Assembly: GCA_025266875.1 (NCBI GenBank)
Contig: JALLLT010000006.1
Location: 558,001-622,000, forward strand
Source: Fennellomyces sp. T-0311
Taxonomy: Eukaryota > Mucoromycota > Mucoromycetes > Mucorales > Lichtheimiaceae
Reading direction: 5' to 3'
Length of the DNA stretch: 64,000 nt
A program made the translations under genes and the position numbers. Shown one piece after another: positions 12,441 to 23,672 of the stretch (the first letter of the stretch is position 1; every line of letters starts with the position of its first letter). The notes beneath the pieces are model-generated. The model ran no database searches. It was not told the DNA's origin and saw nothing but the letters and a program-made list of their open reading frames with translations.

Positions 12441-12612
12441 CAGTGGCCGCTTTATATTACGATACGATGGTACAGCCCAAACTTTATCGTTATATCAAAA
12501 TATCGTTATATAAAATGGGATTTGGCAGTGATTACCGTATTGGTGCATCGAGAATTGTATCGTTATAGCGAATTATCGTTATATAAAATATCATTATATA
12601 AAGCGACCACTG
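12441..12612. mobile_element. 172-bp non-autonomous DNA transposon (MITE), pogo/Tc1-mariner-like
   Basis: The sequence begins CAGTGGCCGCTTTATAT and ends with the near-perfect inverse complement TATAAAGCGACCACTG. It is flanked on both sides by TA (12439-12440 and 12613-12614), the target-site duplication of the Tc1/mariner superfamily. CAG...CTG termini are typical of the pogo/Tigger branch. The interior has no open frame and is built of A/T-rich repeats of a TATCGTTATATAAAAT-like unit, in both the left part (~12484-12516) and the right part (~12552-12605). It should be mobilised in trans by a pogo-type transposase encoded elsewhere. Confidence 0.8.
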
Positions 12613-12769
12613 TAGTTCCGTAAATAAAAATAGGAGAGACCAAATCCGATGCTGTACAATGTATCAACGTATCGACTCCGAGTCAACAGAATCAGCTGCA
12701 TAGATAGACTGCATATGATTGAAACATTACGGAAATCTGATGATCCAGAGTCCTAATATAGCATGTATG

Positions 12770-13990
12770 CTATCTCCTTGAAATACAATAGTACTCTAAT
12801 ATTTTAAACGAAAGGTAGGTACCGGTACCATTCCTTAAAAGGCTTAACTGGGCATGAGGTTTACTTGTTCTATATGTACAATTGTATATTAAATTTACGA
12901 CAAGGTACAGAAGCGAGATTACGCAGAATGTCTGAATCTTTTTTGAGAGAGATATGCGCTTCAACTTTGCTACTACCTCCGTCGCTTGTAGGGGCTCCTT
13001 CGTAGCTAGTTTCACTCGGGCGTCTATGTATACGGATTGATTTAGCTAGGCACACAGATTGGTACGCACTGTGTATCTCCTACAATAACTCGCCGATCCT
13101 CGAGGTGCTTCAATAAGTAGTGCGTATTTTTAGCCGCGAGCTTAATTGTGATAAGCATTTGCATAATGCTCTCTTGCAGGTTACCTTGACACCACATTGG
13201 TGATCTTATAGGAGGTGGTAGCGTCAATCCATATGCACGCCACTTGAAAAGGCAGTTATGTCTATCCTCGGCGATGCACTGAATAGTATAATGCTCCACG
13301 AGTACGTATGAGAAGGGAATGGATGGACCAACGTTATACTCATACATATTTACTATTTTACGCATCTGATGTGTTTTCGGAAAGACACATTTTTTGCTTT
13401 TCGATAATAACAAAGCGGCATATACTCCAAGACGCTCATGTTCATAAACTTGGTAATGCATAACCAACATAGACTTTCTCATAATCGAAGTATTTTCATA
13501 GATAATCAATGATTGAGACCATAAGATCCTTCAATGTAGGTACGTATATACGGATATTTCCGTACGTAATGCCTAACGTCCGTGTATCAATCATAAGACG
13601 CTTCTCTGAAACATCATCTCACCCCACCATATCAATATGCCTTTGGCAACATTGTACTCGTAGCGTTCGTTTACACACTGATTTTCTCCGTAATAAGAAT
13701 GGGTTATCTGTTGCACGTTGTATCAGATAGAGTGTTTTTTATAATTGCTCCTGAATAGATCATGACTGATGTCACTTTGCGTAACTTTAGGTTTCCAAGA
13801 CGGAGATAATCCAAACGTTTTCGGTGTAACTCTAATGACACGAAATCCTCTTAAAAGATGATTGCAGCTGATGGATTATCTATCAAAAACTGATATCGAA
13901 TGGCGTTGCTCTACGTCAACAATACTCTTATCACATAAGAAAAAAACAACGAACGGTCAAAACAAAAAAAAAGTACTTTTGCGTTAGAAG
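12770..13990 (-). pseudogene. decayed minus-strand gene of unknown family
   Basis: A 155-codon open frame (13042..13509) has coding-like composition, rich in hydrophobic helices and with few low-complexity runs. Similar coding-like segments lie in other minus-strand frames just upstream (about 13520-13730 and 13760-13990) and downstream (12770-13015). They are interrupted by stops and frame changes, and I found no plausible set of splice sites joining them. I read this as one gene of roughly 350-400 codons broken by mutations. Its product is not recognised. An intact gene with unusual introns is possible but less likely. Confidence 0.3.
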
Positions 13991-15765
13991 CGCCATATCA
14001 CTGCAGACAATTGATACTGAAAGTAAGAAAGTATCGCCCGCATGTTCCCATCAAGACATTCCACATGTTCATAGCAGATGGAGTACGCTTTTATTTACCA
14101 AGAATACCATCCGAGCTTATCGTCGTACTTGCAGTCGGTCGGAGATAAATAAACATATCGGCACTTACTGGACGCTGACGTGCGACATGAATAGTATTGC
14201 GTTGGTGCAAACGCTAACTTTATTATTGTTGTCGAGAAAACTTGAAGTTAGCAATATTGTCAATGTCAGAAATAGTATGTCTGTCATAGAGATACCATGT
14301 CAGAAACACCCAAACGTGTTTAGTTATGCATATAACTAGCTCTAATAATGCAGTGCGCTTTTGAATACTTGCTTACGTATAATCGCAGTTTGGTATTCCG
14401 GATGGAACAGATGACTAATAGATGCAGCATCATTTTTCTCATTGAGAGATAAAAAAACAAACGGGTACCATCGTACGATATACAATCCCATTGGATGCAT
14501 ATAACAAACAAACTAGACCATATATACTGAAAAACGATCTCAATAAGTGGGGAACCATGAGAACCAGGTGTCGGGAAGCAAACAAAATAAGGGAATCCTT
14601 GATTTGTTTTTCTTTTTTCCATCTAGACTTGAAACAAAACTTCCAATGTGATCTGCCGTTAGCTGCTAAAATAAGTGTCAACAAGCAGAAGCAGCAACAA
14701 AAAATTCGGCGTTTTCGGGTAGACCCTCTTTTTGCAATGTCCGGTCCTGCAGCTTATTTTATGTCAAAACTTTCATTCTGTGCATTCTATTGCATAAAGC
14801 GAGTTCGTAAAGCGCACAACCAGTCGTAAATTTTTTTGAATATATGATTGCTTTTTTAAGTATAGAGATCTTCCGCAATCATTTTTGCACACTTCAGGTG
14901 ACAATGAGACCCACGCAATTCAAATATACGTATATTTCAAAATGACTTTAAACTTCTTTCGTACTCTAAAACCAAATGAACACATTTTTATGCCGCTTGA
15001 GGCGTCACGTTACTGGGACTCCGCTTTTGTTAATGACCAGAATTAGAAGGTTACTGATTACCGACTCCAAGAAGGAGGTGAAATGGTAACGCACGAAAAG
15101 AGTGGAATGCACAATTTTGGTATATACTTCGGGAGCAAATACGTACCTGGCGTTGCCATGGTGTTTCATCGTATGCAACTTGAAACTTGATCTGCTTTTT
15201 TTTTATGTACGCTTACTCACAAGGCAATCGATGGTGCCATCTACTCGCCTTCCTATACGTTGATCGAATAGTGTTCTCGGGACCCCCTTTACAGACGATC
15301 CAGAACGGCTTTTACCTTTGCACCCGGGTCGGTGTATCATATGAAAACGTGCTCAGCAAACTAGGGGCCGATGTGTTTGCAACGTCTGAACGGACCACAA
15401 TGCATGGAAAAGGAACTAAAAAAACCGCGATGACGATCAAACTACGTAAAAAGGAGAGTTTAAAAAAAGTAGACGATGCAGAAATAAAAAAAGGAGCGGA
15501 TACTTTAAATAAATTGCGAACAGAGCCAAAGAGAAGCCGGAAAGCGCCCATGGAGTGCCATTGGTGATAAATCCCTTTAGTGATAAGATCGAAAAGTGAT
15601 ATATCATCTGTCAAGATCCCTTTATCGGAGAAATAAAATATCCCAAATCGTCACTTCTAGACGCCAATTGCATCATTCGTATATATACGAATCAGAATGC
15701 TAGAAATCAATTTGTTGCATTCTTTCACCTTTTCTTTCGTCCACCACCCTTTTTATTACCACAAG
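13991..15765. other. gene-poor region with one weak open frame
   Basis: Mostly A/T-rich with no supported gene. A 126-codon plus-strand frame at 15187-15567 ends in a Lys-rich tail, but it starts at a non-ATG codon and matches no family I know. It could be a relic or chance. Confidence 0.3.
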
Positions 15766-17316
15766 ATGATGTTTAATTTAATATTGGCAGCCATACAAGT
15801 AAGCGTTCCTCGCGGCAGTAAAGGAAATAAAAAGTCCAAGCAACTAAAGAAATGTGGTCAGTCAATTTTACAGGTGATGGTTGTCGTGTTCTTCGGCTTC
15901 ATCTTGACCAAAGCAGGTTATTTCACCACAGAGAAACAAAAGGTACGCAACACATGGTTTTTAGAAACAAAAACTAAAACGCTCGCATACAACAGTGGCT
16001 GTCTCGGATCAATATGGTCTTCTTCACACCGTGCCTCCTGTTTTCAAATATAGCATCCGTCATCTCATTCGAAAAACTGCTGGCGTATTGGCCGATTCCC
16101 TTGTTCTATTTCTGCTTCGCCAGCCTTTCATTTTCTGCTGCACATATTGTATCTCGACTGGTGCGTCTGGACACCCAATACCGTCGATTCGTCTTGGCAT
16201 GCGTAATGTTCTCCAACACCAACTCGCTACCCATCGCCGTCATCAGCAGTCTTGCCGTGTCGGAAGCCGGCAAGGTGTTATTCTGGAATGCGGATGATAC
16301 CCAACAGGCCGTCGCTGCACGGTAAGTCTTCAAATTATTAAAAAAAAAGTTTATTATTATTGTTATTTTTTTGTGCTCATGTGAATCTATCCAGTGGCAT
16401 ATCGTACGCCTTGTTTTACGCTATCTTTGGTAATTTGCTGCGTTGGTCGTACGGCTACAGCCTGCTTCAGTCAAGCGACGATGACGCATCGACGGTGGCT
16501 GATTTCAGCGAACGACGCGATGTTCCTCAACTCGAATATGGATCGATGCATGAATCATCTTCGGCGGCCTCATCTGTCGTCAACGTTGATACTCGGCGCA
16601 CCAGTTCTGTCACGCTGGACGGTCAAGGTCACTTGACGAGCAAACAGCAGGCCAATGAGTCGACGGGTTTACTTCAGTCGTTTCCGACGCTGCCAAGCGA
16701 TTTGGAGGCCAATTCTACACGCGAATACAAAGTTACGCATAATCTCTGGACACTTGTGGTGCAGAGTGCCCAATGCATTCACAAGTACATGACACCTCCG
16801 TTGTACGCTGCTCTCCTGGCATTATTTGTTGGTCTGATCCCTCCGTTAAAGCAGATCCTGTTCGACCAATCTAGCTTCCTGTATCCATCCGTTACAAGCG
16901 CCATTCAATCCTGCGGTCGCGCCGCTGTGCCGCTCATTCTTGTCTGTCTAGGCGCTCAGCTGACAGATATCCATCAGTCCCCGAGTCACCATGAGAACGT
17001 GGACAATAAGCCGGTCGCCACGGCAATTAGCATCCGAATGATCTTTATGCCCTTATTGGTGATTCCTATTGTCCTTTCGTTTGTCGCGTATGGCGAGCGG
17101 TGGTCAGCGATCGCGTCGGACCCTGTGTTTGGTGTGATGATGATCATTCTGGGATGCACACCTACCGCCATCAATCTCGTCCAGATATCTCAGGTGACGG
17201 GTGCCTTTGAAGATGAGATGCTGCGGGTCCTCTTCTGGAGCTACGGCGTGGTATGCGTGCCGGTGTTTACCCTGATCGTCTTTGCGGCGCTCAACATTGT
17301 CGACAAGTTCGTCTAG
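15766..17316 (+). CDS. auxin-efflux-carrier-like (PIN-like/PILS) membrane transport protein
   Basis: Four exons: 15766..15798, 15874..15942, 15996..16321, 16395..17316 (449 aa). The N-terminal half has about four or five hydrophobic helices, including KAGYFT, the NMVFFTPCLLFSNIAS helix and MFSNTNSLPIAVISSL. A long polar Ser/Thr-rich loop (~residues 165-265) follows, then a C-terminal membrane half with FVGLIPPLKQILF, PLILVCLGAQL and ILGCTPTAINLVQISQ. This helix-loop-helix layout and the N-x-x-x-x-P and C-T-P-T-A-I-N motifs define the membrane transport (auxin efflux carrier) family, present in fungi as ER-type PIN-likes. The substrate is unknown. The first coding exon carries only 11 codons. 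ATG 15769 directly after ATG 15766 is an equally possible start. Confidence 0.92.
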
Positions 17317-17569
17317 ATTTATACCCTTTGCTCTTAAAAATGTATTATCTGTCCACTGTACATATAATTCAGGAGTTGCAACCCTCCTCATTTGCTTTCA
17401 GCCATCGCCCTTACTTCTCCCCGCATTATACATACACTCCCCTGCCCCCTCGTCAAGCATTGATATACATTAAAAATGTTTCTTTATACTAATCTAGCCT
17501 TTTACAAGAGGTAATTATTGCTGTCTGGGAATCTGTACAGGGATTAAAAAGTAGGAGGTGGGGGGGGTA

Positions 17570-19753
17570 TCAAGTGGACATGGTGGTGGGCGAAGGTGCC
17601 TTCCATGCCGGTGCCAGGGGATTTAACTTGCTGGGCGGGCTTGCTGGCGTGACAACGTCCTCTTTGCCTGGTACCTTGACGGTAAACTGTGATAGTCGGC
17701 CGTTAATTTCGGTTGTGAATGTCAATTGGCCCTCCTCGTTCATAAAGTAGCTCTGACGGTGGCTGGCTTTGCGTTCTTTGGCGGATGGCACGGGTGTCAT
17801 GGATTTGTGTTTCCTCTGTTTGATCATGGCTGGTGTGGGTGTGGGCGTCGCGGAGCCGGTGGGCATACTCAGACGAACCGACGCCAGCTGGGACTCCAGG
17901 TGGGCGATCTTGGCGGTGGCGGCATCATAGCGCGATTCCAGCTCGCGATACTTGTCAGCCCATTCCTCGTCAGCAACGAGATCAGCCCATTCCACGGTTT
18001 CCGTTATCTCTTCTGTTTGCACGTCACGGGTCTCGGTGACGCACAGACGATCTTGTGCAACTTTGGTCAGACGAGACAACTGCTCCTCCAGTTCTGCATT
18101 TCGTTCGCGGTACAAGTCCATCTCCTTCTCCAGCTCTTTGTTGCGGTGCTGCAGCGATTGGATTTCAGATTGTTGGGCAATCTCCTTGAGCTGATACCCG
18201 CTCACTTCGTTCTCCAGGTCAATCCGCAGTTTGCGCAGTGTGTCCAGCTCTTGCTCTTCCTCCACGCCTTCTTCCTTCTTCACAGACTGGTTGCTCAGAC
18301 GATGCAGTATCGACGCCCCCAACTCAAGCATATCCCGTCGCTGCTCTTCCCAAAACCTCCGTGCGTCGCGGTGGCTTTCTGTGGCGCGCCATAGGATTTC
18401 GGACATGTTGGTTTTGAGCCGGGTCTCGATCAGCTCGTCGATTCGGTCGATCAGTCGCTGCTCATTTAAGCCGTCAGACACGCTGCTGTTCTCGGACGAC
18501 GAATGCGCGGTGGGCGGAGGCGGTGGGGGCGGAGGCTTCGCGTACGGCGTTATCTGTTGTGAGTCCCAATGAGCACCCTTTCTATTTTTTGTCATGCACA
18601 TCCGCTCCAATTTACCAGGCCACTTTCGCTCAATTTCCGTAACGCCATGAAGCGCGGACTGACTGCGCTGGTGCTGCTATTTTTGCTGCTTGCCTGCGAC
18701 CGTGCTTCCAGGCCATCTGCGGGCGGTGTCTGCCGTTCGGATTGCTGGGTGGTTCTCGACTGTCTCCGCGATCGCATCAAGTGCGGTGGCGGGCGCAGAG
18801 AGAACGGATGTGTGCTGTGCATCAGCTCTTCATCCGACCGCGTTTGATAGCTCTCTCGCTCCCAGCCAGTGCGCTGCGGCGATGACGGCGGCCGCTCCAC
18901 AATGGGCGATAAAAACACGTCTTGGATGATATCGCCCCCAGCAATACGCACACTGATCGTTGGCGGATCCGGCTCTGGTGCTTTTTTTTGATGTGGTTGT
19001 TGCACGATGGTCAGCATTCCCTCATCCAACGACTCCTATTTATAGAGTGTTATGCTTACTTGGTGTGCAGAGGACGCTCGTCCGTCGTCTCTTTTCGGGT
19101 TGGGGTGTCATTGGCGACCCCGTGGAAGTGAGAAAAGGGGCGCCAGGGGAGAAGTAGTCGCTGGACGGGAAGGTGAAGACGGACTGAGGCAGCGAGATGG
19201 CCGTGGGCGGGGCGGACTGATGATGATCCTTTGCGACGCGCGTCAGACGTTGCTGGGTGGCCTTGTCCTCACTGTCCAGCTGCAGAGTGGGCTTAGCACA
19301 ACAATGCCAGTGCAAAGAAAAAACCGTATTGGGCAGTAATATTACCTCCTGTGCCAGTTCCAAGAAAAGCTCTTCCACGTCCTCGACATCGGTGTCGTCG
19401 GATTCCTCCTCATCCTGCTGCTGGTCATTGCGTGGGGTTTCAGAGTCAGGAAGGCGTATGAACGGAATGTGAGCCCGATCCGCCGGATATGCAACACTGA
19501 AAATTTCCCGGGTTTGGGTGTCAGGTAGCTTGAGGATGGCCTGCAGAAAGCGTTCGTCAGGCGATGGGCTCCCGCGGCGGGTTATCTGGGCGGTTTTACC
19601 TACTTCCTTCATGGCTGTGCGTGCGGCCAGATCCATCTTGGACGAGTTGGTTGGGTGGGGGAGCAGGCGGATGTGGGCCGACGAGGGGGGCAGGACAAGC
19701 GTTTTTCCTTTTCGAAAGTTGGAGTGCGTTGGACGCGTCCGATCGGGCGTCAT
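17570..19753 (-). CDS. unknown coiled-coil protein with C-terminal PAM2-like motif
   Basis: Four exons on the minus strand: 19346..19753, 19060..19291, 18616..18980, 17570..18553 (662 aa); all junctions keep frame. The N-terminal half is polar and probably disordered, with a DDTDVEDVEELFLELAQE acidic helix. A run of eight prolines follows (about residue 345). A long coiled coil (roughly residues 420-560) is rich in E/L/Q heptads. The C terminus has a short beta-like segment (GQLTFTTEINGRLSQFTVKV). It ends in KLNPLAPAWKAP (residues 644-655), close to the PAM2 consensus L-N-P-x-A-x-x-F/W-x-P that binds the MLLE domain of poly(A)-binding protein. I do not recognise the rest. A role in mRNP biology is an inference from the motif alone. 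Confidence 0.75.
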
Positions 19754-19996
19754 GGAGATGAGAGGAAAGGGGAAAAGAAACGGACAAAAAAAAAGCTGTC
19801 ATATAGGAAAAGGGAAAAGGCTAAGTTTATTTGTGCAACTCAGAAGGGATGGGGGGCGCCAAAGGGGGGGGAGAGCGAGCGTGCCCTCCGCTGCCATTTG
19901 TAGCTCATTTTCACATTCGATTACTTTAAGCTGACACTGAAATCGCCTCTTCATTAACAAAAATTATTGTTCGAAAAAAACGTGGCAAGCGCTCTG

Positions 19997-21349
19997 TCAT
20001 ACGAAGCATTCAAAACCAGGTTCCCCTTGCGACGGACCAATCATCTGCAGCCGCACACTGCCACCCGCTGCCACCTGGATGATTTCGCCATCCAGACACA
20101 CCTCGGATGCTTCTTTGACCCGCAGCACCAGCTCCGGAGTCTTGTAATACTCGACAATGTCCTCGTCCACGTGCCGCCCGCCCTCGATCACCTTGACCAT
20201 TGCCGCTTTGAGTTGGTCACGGCTTGCGCCACGCACCACCATCACATCCATGTCTGCGCTGGCTGGCGACGCAAATGGCACGATTTTGAACCCACGTTCT
20301 AGCGACGGCTGCTTGCCTACCAAAAAGTACGTGAACGCATCGTCCGCAATACGCCTCACTTTTTCCGCCGCACCGAATCGCTTTTGTCTCGCGTCGTACC
20401 GCTGCGCATCCACCAGCGTCAGTTCGCCCGCATATTGCCGCAAAAACATCAGCAGGAACATGGCCACCCAGCTGAACCGCCTATTGCCCATAAATGGCTG
20501 CAGGTATCTCGATTTGGAAACAATCTGTGCATGGAATCCCCAGCTCATCACAACCAGGATCCGCGTCTTGGCCCTCGTCGTCGCTGCAGCACCGTCCAGC
20601 GTCACATCCACCAGTCGGAGCGGCTGCGTCTTGCCCTTGATCACTTGAAGCGCACCATGCTCCACGCTCGATAAATTTAGACTGAGTGACAGTGCATTGC
20701 CGGAGCCGCACGGCACAATACCGAGCCGGTATGTCGGTGCCGCATCCCAGGTGCCGTGATCGAACGCATCCGACAACCCATTCACAACCTCATGGATCGT
20801 CCCATCGCCCCCCAAACACAGGAAAAGCGTCTCCTTTTTGTCCCGCAGCATCTGCACCCCAAGTTGTTCCGCCAACGCCCGTGTGCTGCCATTCGGCTTG
20901 GTTTCCGTCATCTGGAAATCGCTGAACCCCGCAGCCTCCAGCATGGGCTTGACAATGTTCTGCCATTGATCGGGAGCATTGCGTTGTCCTGCTGCTGGGT
21001 TGAGAATCACCGAGACGCGCGTGCTCGTGTTTAAACTAATAAGCGACCGGAACCCAGCTATAAACTCGTCCGAAATACTTTGGAACGTGAGTCTGCGTCG
21101 CTCCCACATACTCGTGCCGCTGTTGCGGAAATTGGCAATCGACGGATCGCCTGTCTGCTGCTGCTGCTCTGGCTCCGTAACATGACAGTAATGGATCGTG
21201 TCCTTATCGATTCCATAAACGTACTGGAGGTTGTACTCCTGCTGCTCTGTATCTGACTTGACTTGCAGGCGCATGTTATCGATCACCCGCAGCTCGACGG
21301 CCCTGCCATTGCTGTCGGTTGTAGCGGTGTGGAGCATTTGGTCAAGCAT
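19997..21349 (-). CDS. lipid kinase with diacylglycerol-kinase catalytic domain (sphingoid-base-kinase-like)
   Basis: Single exon, 450 aa from ATG 21349. The frame continues 20 codons upstream through a hydrophobic stretch, but without an ATG. The DAGKc domain starts at RVSVILNPAAG (residue 111), has the nucleotide loop GGDGTIHEVVNGL (180-192) and the PCGSGNALSLSL segment (213-224). Near the C terminus is the conserved CLDGE (acidic catalytic residue region). The layout of an N-terminal regulatory part, DAGKc, and a C-terminal beta domain with MSWGFHAQIVSKSR matches sphingosine/long-chain-base kinases (Lcb4/Lcb5, SPHK) better than bacterial DgkB-type enzymes. It would phosphorylate sphingoid bases or ceramide at membranes. 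Exact substrate choice is not readable. Confidence 0.9.
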   Translation of the reverse strand: MLDQMLHTATTDSNGRAVELRVIDNMRLQVKSDTEQQEYNLQYVYGIDKDTIHYCHVTEPEQQQQTGDPSIANFRNSGTSMWERRRLTFQSISDEFIAGFRSLISLNTSTRVSVILNPAAGQRNAPDQWQNIVKPMLEAAGFSDFQMTETKPNGSTRALAEQLGVQMLRDKKETLFLCLGGDGTIHEVVNGLSDAFDHGTWDAAPTYRLGIVPCGSGNALSLSLNLSSVEHGALQVIKGKTQPLRLVDVTLDGAAATTRAKTRILVVMSWGFHAQIVSKSRYLQPFMGNRRFSWVAMFLLMFLRQYAGELTLVDAQRYDARQKRFGAAEKVRRIADDAFTYFLVGKQPSLERGFKIVPFASPASADMDVMVVRGASRDQLKAAMVKVIEGGRHVDEDIVEYYKTPELVLRVKEASEVCLDGEIIQVAAGGSVRLQMIGPSQGEPGFECFV

Positions 21350-22000
21350 GGAAAGAGAAAGACCGAGAACAAAAATTAAAAAGATAGGGGGTGTCACCAG
21401 AATCAACAATTAGTCACCACAAGCACTGTGCCACTGCTGAGATGCGGGTAATTGCTTTTGGCGGTGGAGAATGATCAATACACGCAATCCTATCAGAAAC
21501 TGATACCACAGCCACCTATGCATCGCACCCTCCAAGTCATATCAGCCGCTTCTGTCTCGCAATCTACCCCATTGACTTTTGAACATTCTCACCATTGTTA
21601 TGGCAAATTACCATGGCTACTCGATGCCACAGCCTAGCCATATCATTGACAACAATCGCCTAATGTCTGTATATTGCTCAGGTTGTGACAGTCTTATCGT
21701 CTCACAATTTTTGTCTTGTCGACTGACCGACGACGTGGTTGCGCTGTCAAGTGAAAGAAAAAAATATATGAAAGACTTGTAAACATCTTCCTATCGACAT
21801 ACTCTTTGCTGCGATAGACGACATGGTGATTGAATACTTTGGCTGTTGCTACTGTGCCATCACTGCACGCTCCGAGGACGAGTCACGTGAGATATAAAAA
21901 AAGCAGGTGTCAAGGCTCATTTCCATGAAACCTGAGACAACGCATGAATTTTCACCGGGGTTTTTTATTCGTTGCTTTTCCACCTCTTTCTCTCCAAAAC
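21350..22000. promoter_or_regulatory. divergent promoter region
   Basis: This 651-bp gap lies between divergent starts of the lipid kinase (minus) and the secretory helical protein (plus). A CT-rich leader precedes ATG 22001. No other gene is seen. Confidence 0.4.
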
Positions 22001-23450
22001 ATGCGGATCGCTTGGCTCCTCATCAGTACACTCAGTTTGCTGGCGCTGTTTGCGCAAAATGTCAACGGTAAGTACCGCACATTAACTCGTACCACGCAAT
22101 CGTGGGCTCATGTGTCAAATATGCATAGCCGACGCACGTCAGACAGCACTTGGCTACCTGGAAAAGTACAAAATCCCGTATCCCAAGGGAATATCCTCAT
22201 CGTTATCCGTCAGTGATGATGACAAACTGCTGGAAACCGTGAAATACTATCGTGACTCGGTCGCCATGAACATGGATTTATTTGGGGCCAAAGTCGAACG
22301 TTTACTGAATGGTTTGCGCATCAAACTGGAAGCACAGCACGAAATCAACAAGAACAACGTGGAGGCGCTTCTCAGTATGCTACAGCACGCACTGCGTAAG
22401 CTGGAGCTGCGCGGTGAACTGACACGCGAAAAGGTGTTTGCTGAACTCGACAAGATCAAGCACAAGGCGATCGAGCGCCATTTAGCCAATGAGGCTCAAT
22501 GGAAGCAAGTGGTGAATGATATCTCCATGTCATTTGCATCGGATGCGTGGTATCGACGATTCCTCGGCGGACGGTATCATCGTCATAGTGACGAAGGGGA
22601 TGATGGATTCCATCGTTGGAAAAAGCATTTGGAGCGCCGACTCAAACGCCACGCTAAGCTTACTGGCGAGCAGATCGATTCCAGCCTTGACACTGTGCAA
22701 CGTGCTATTCACAGTACACCAAATATCAACAAACTCGGAGACACACGTTGGTGGCATCGTATTGAGCGTGAATTGAAGAATAAGCTGCAGCCTGATCAAG
22801 TCAAGGACGTGGTCGATTCCGTGCGTGACGATGTTCAAGCGTACAAGATATTTGCGCTTGATTATGCACCCGAAGAAGCCAAGCACTGGTTCCTTGAATG
22901 GCGCGATTGGATCAAGGATACGTGGATCGAGTTTACCCAGTGGTTATGGAACCAGTACAATGACGAGAATAGTCCCACGGCAGCCCAGGCTTCAGCATCA
23001 TACGCCGTCGAGGCAGCACGGTCGCGATCCGTCGATTTGGCTGCCGCGTCAGCATCGTCAGCAGCCCATTCCATCACACAAGCTGCCCAAGAATCAGTAT
23101 CATCCATCAAGACACATGTCCAGGATACAACGGATCACTGGAAACAGTCTTTCGGTAATTTCTGGCTAGAGAAGGAGAAGCAGGCGTACAAGCGCATCGG
23201 ATACACAGAGGCTCAGCTCCAATGGGTGCACGACCATTTGGAAAAGACCATCCACGATCGAACTTCGCTTGCCAAACACAACATTGATACTGCTCTGTAC
23301 ACCGTTCGCCGCTATCTGCAGGAGACCAGAGTCCAGTCTGCGTCACAGATTGAACATCAGATCACGCGGATCCAAAACTTATTGGAAGTTTGGAAGAAAT
23401 CCTTACCAACAGAGCGCACCGTGATTGCCAGTGAATATCGATACTATTAG
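22001..23450 (+). CDS. secretory-pathway helical protein, possibly Ish1/Msc1-like
   Basis: Two exons, 22001..22067 and 22129..23450 (462 aa). The first exon encodes a clear signal peptide (MRIAWLLISTLSLLALFAQN, then a VNA-D cleavage-type junction). The mature protein is almost all amphipathic helix, with repeated units of about 60 residues. It has several Trp-rich helices (WFLEWRDWIKDTWIEFTQWL) and an Ala/Ser-rich helix around residues 295-340. The opening LGYLEKYKIPYPKG followed by a K-LLETVKYYRDS helix resembles units in fungal Ish1/Msc1 stress and nuclear-envelope proteins. The resemblance is weak and I cannot confirm it. No membrane anchor other than the signal peptide is seen, so an ER-lumen, nuclear-envelope or secreted location is expected. 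Confidence 0.8.
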
Positions 23451-23672
23451 AACTTTACATCATCCAACAAGGTTACTCTTTTTCTTGCAACATGTAATAT
23501 TACCTACTTTTTCTTTTAAATGCGCCACTTCATGTGTAATAAATGCACTTGTTTACTTGCAATATGGATATATCAGAGTAATGATGTGTGGGGAAATGAT
23601 GGTAAATGGATGATAATTTAAAGGAGGTGCTATTCTAATTGTAGAGGAAGCTCATATGAGCTTCAAGGAGAA

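Noticed and set aside
17726..18394. 222-codon plus-strand open frame with hydrophobic product
   Set aside because: Antisense to the coiled-coil gene. The absence of stops follows from the Glu/Gln/Lys-rich codons on the other strand.
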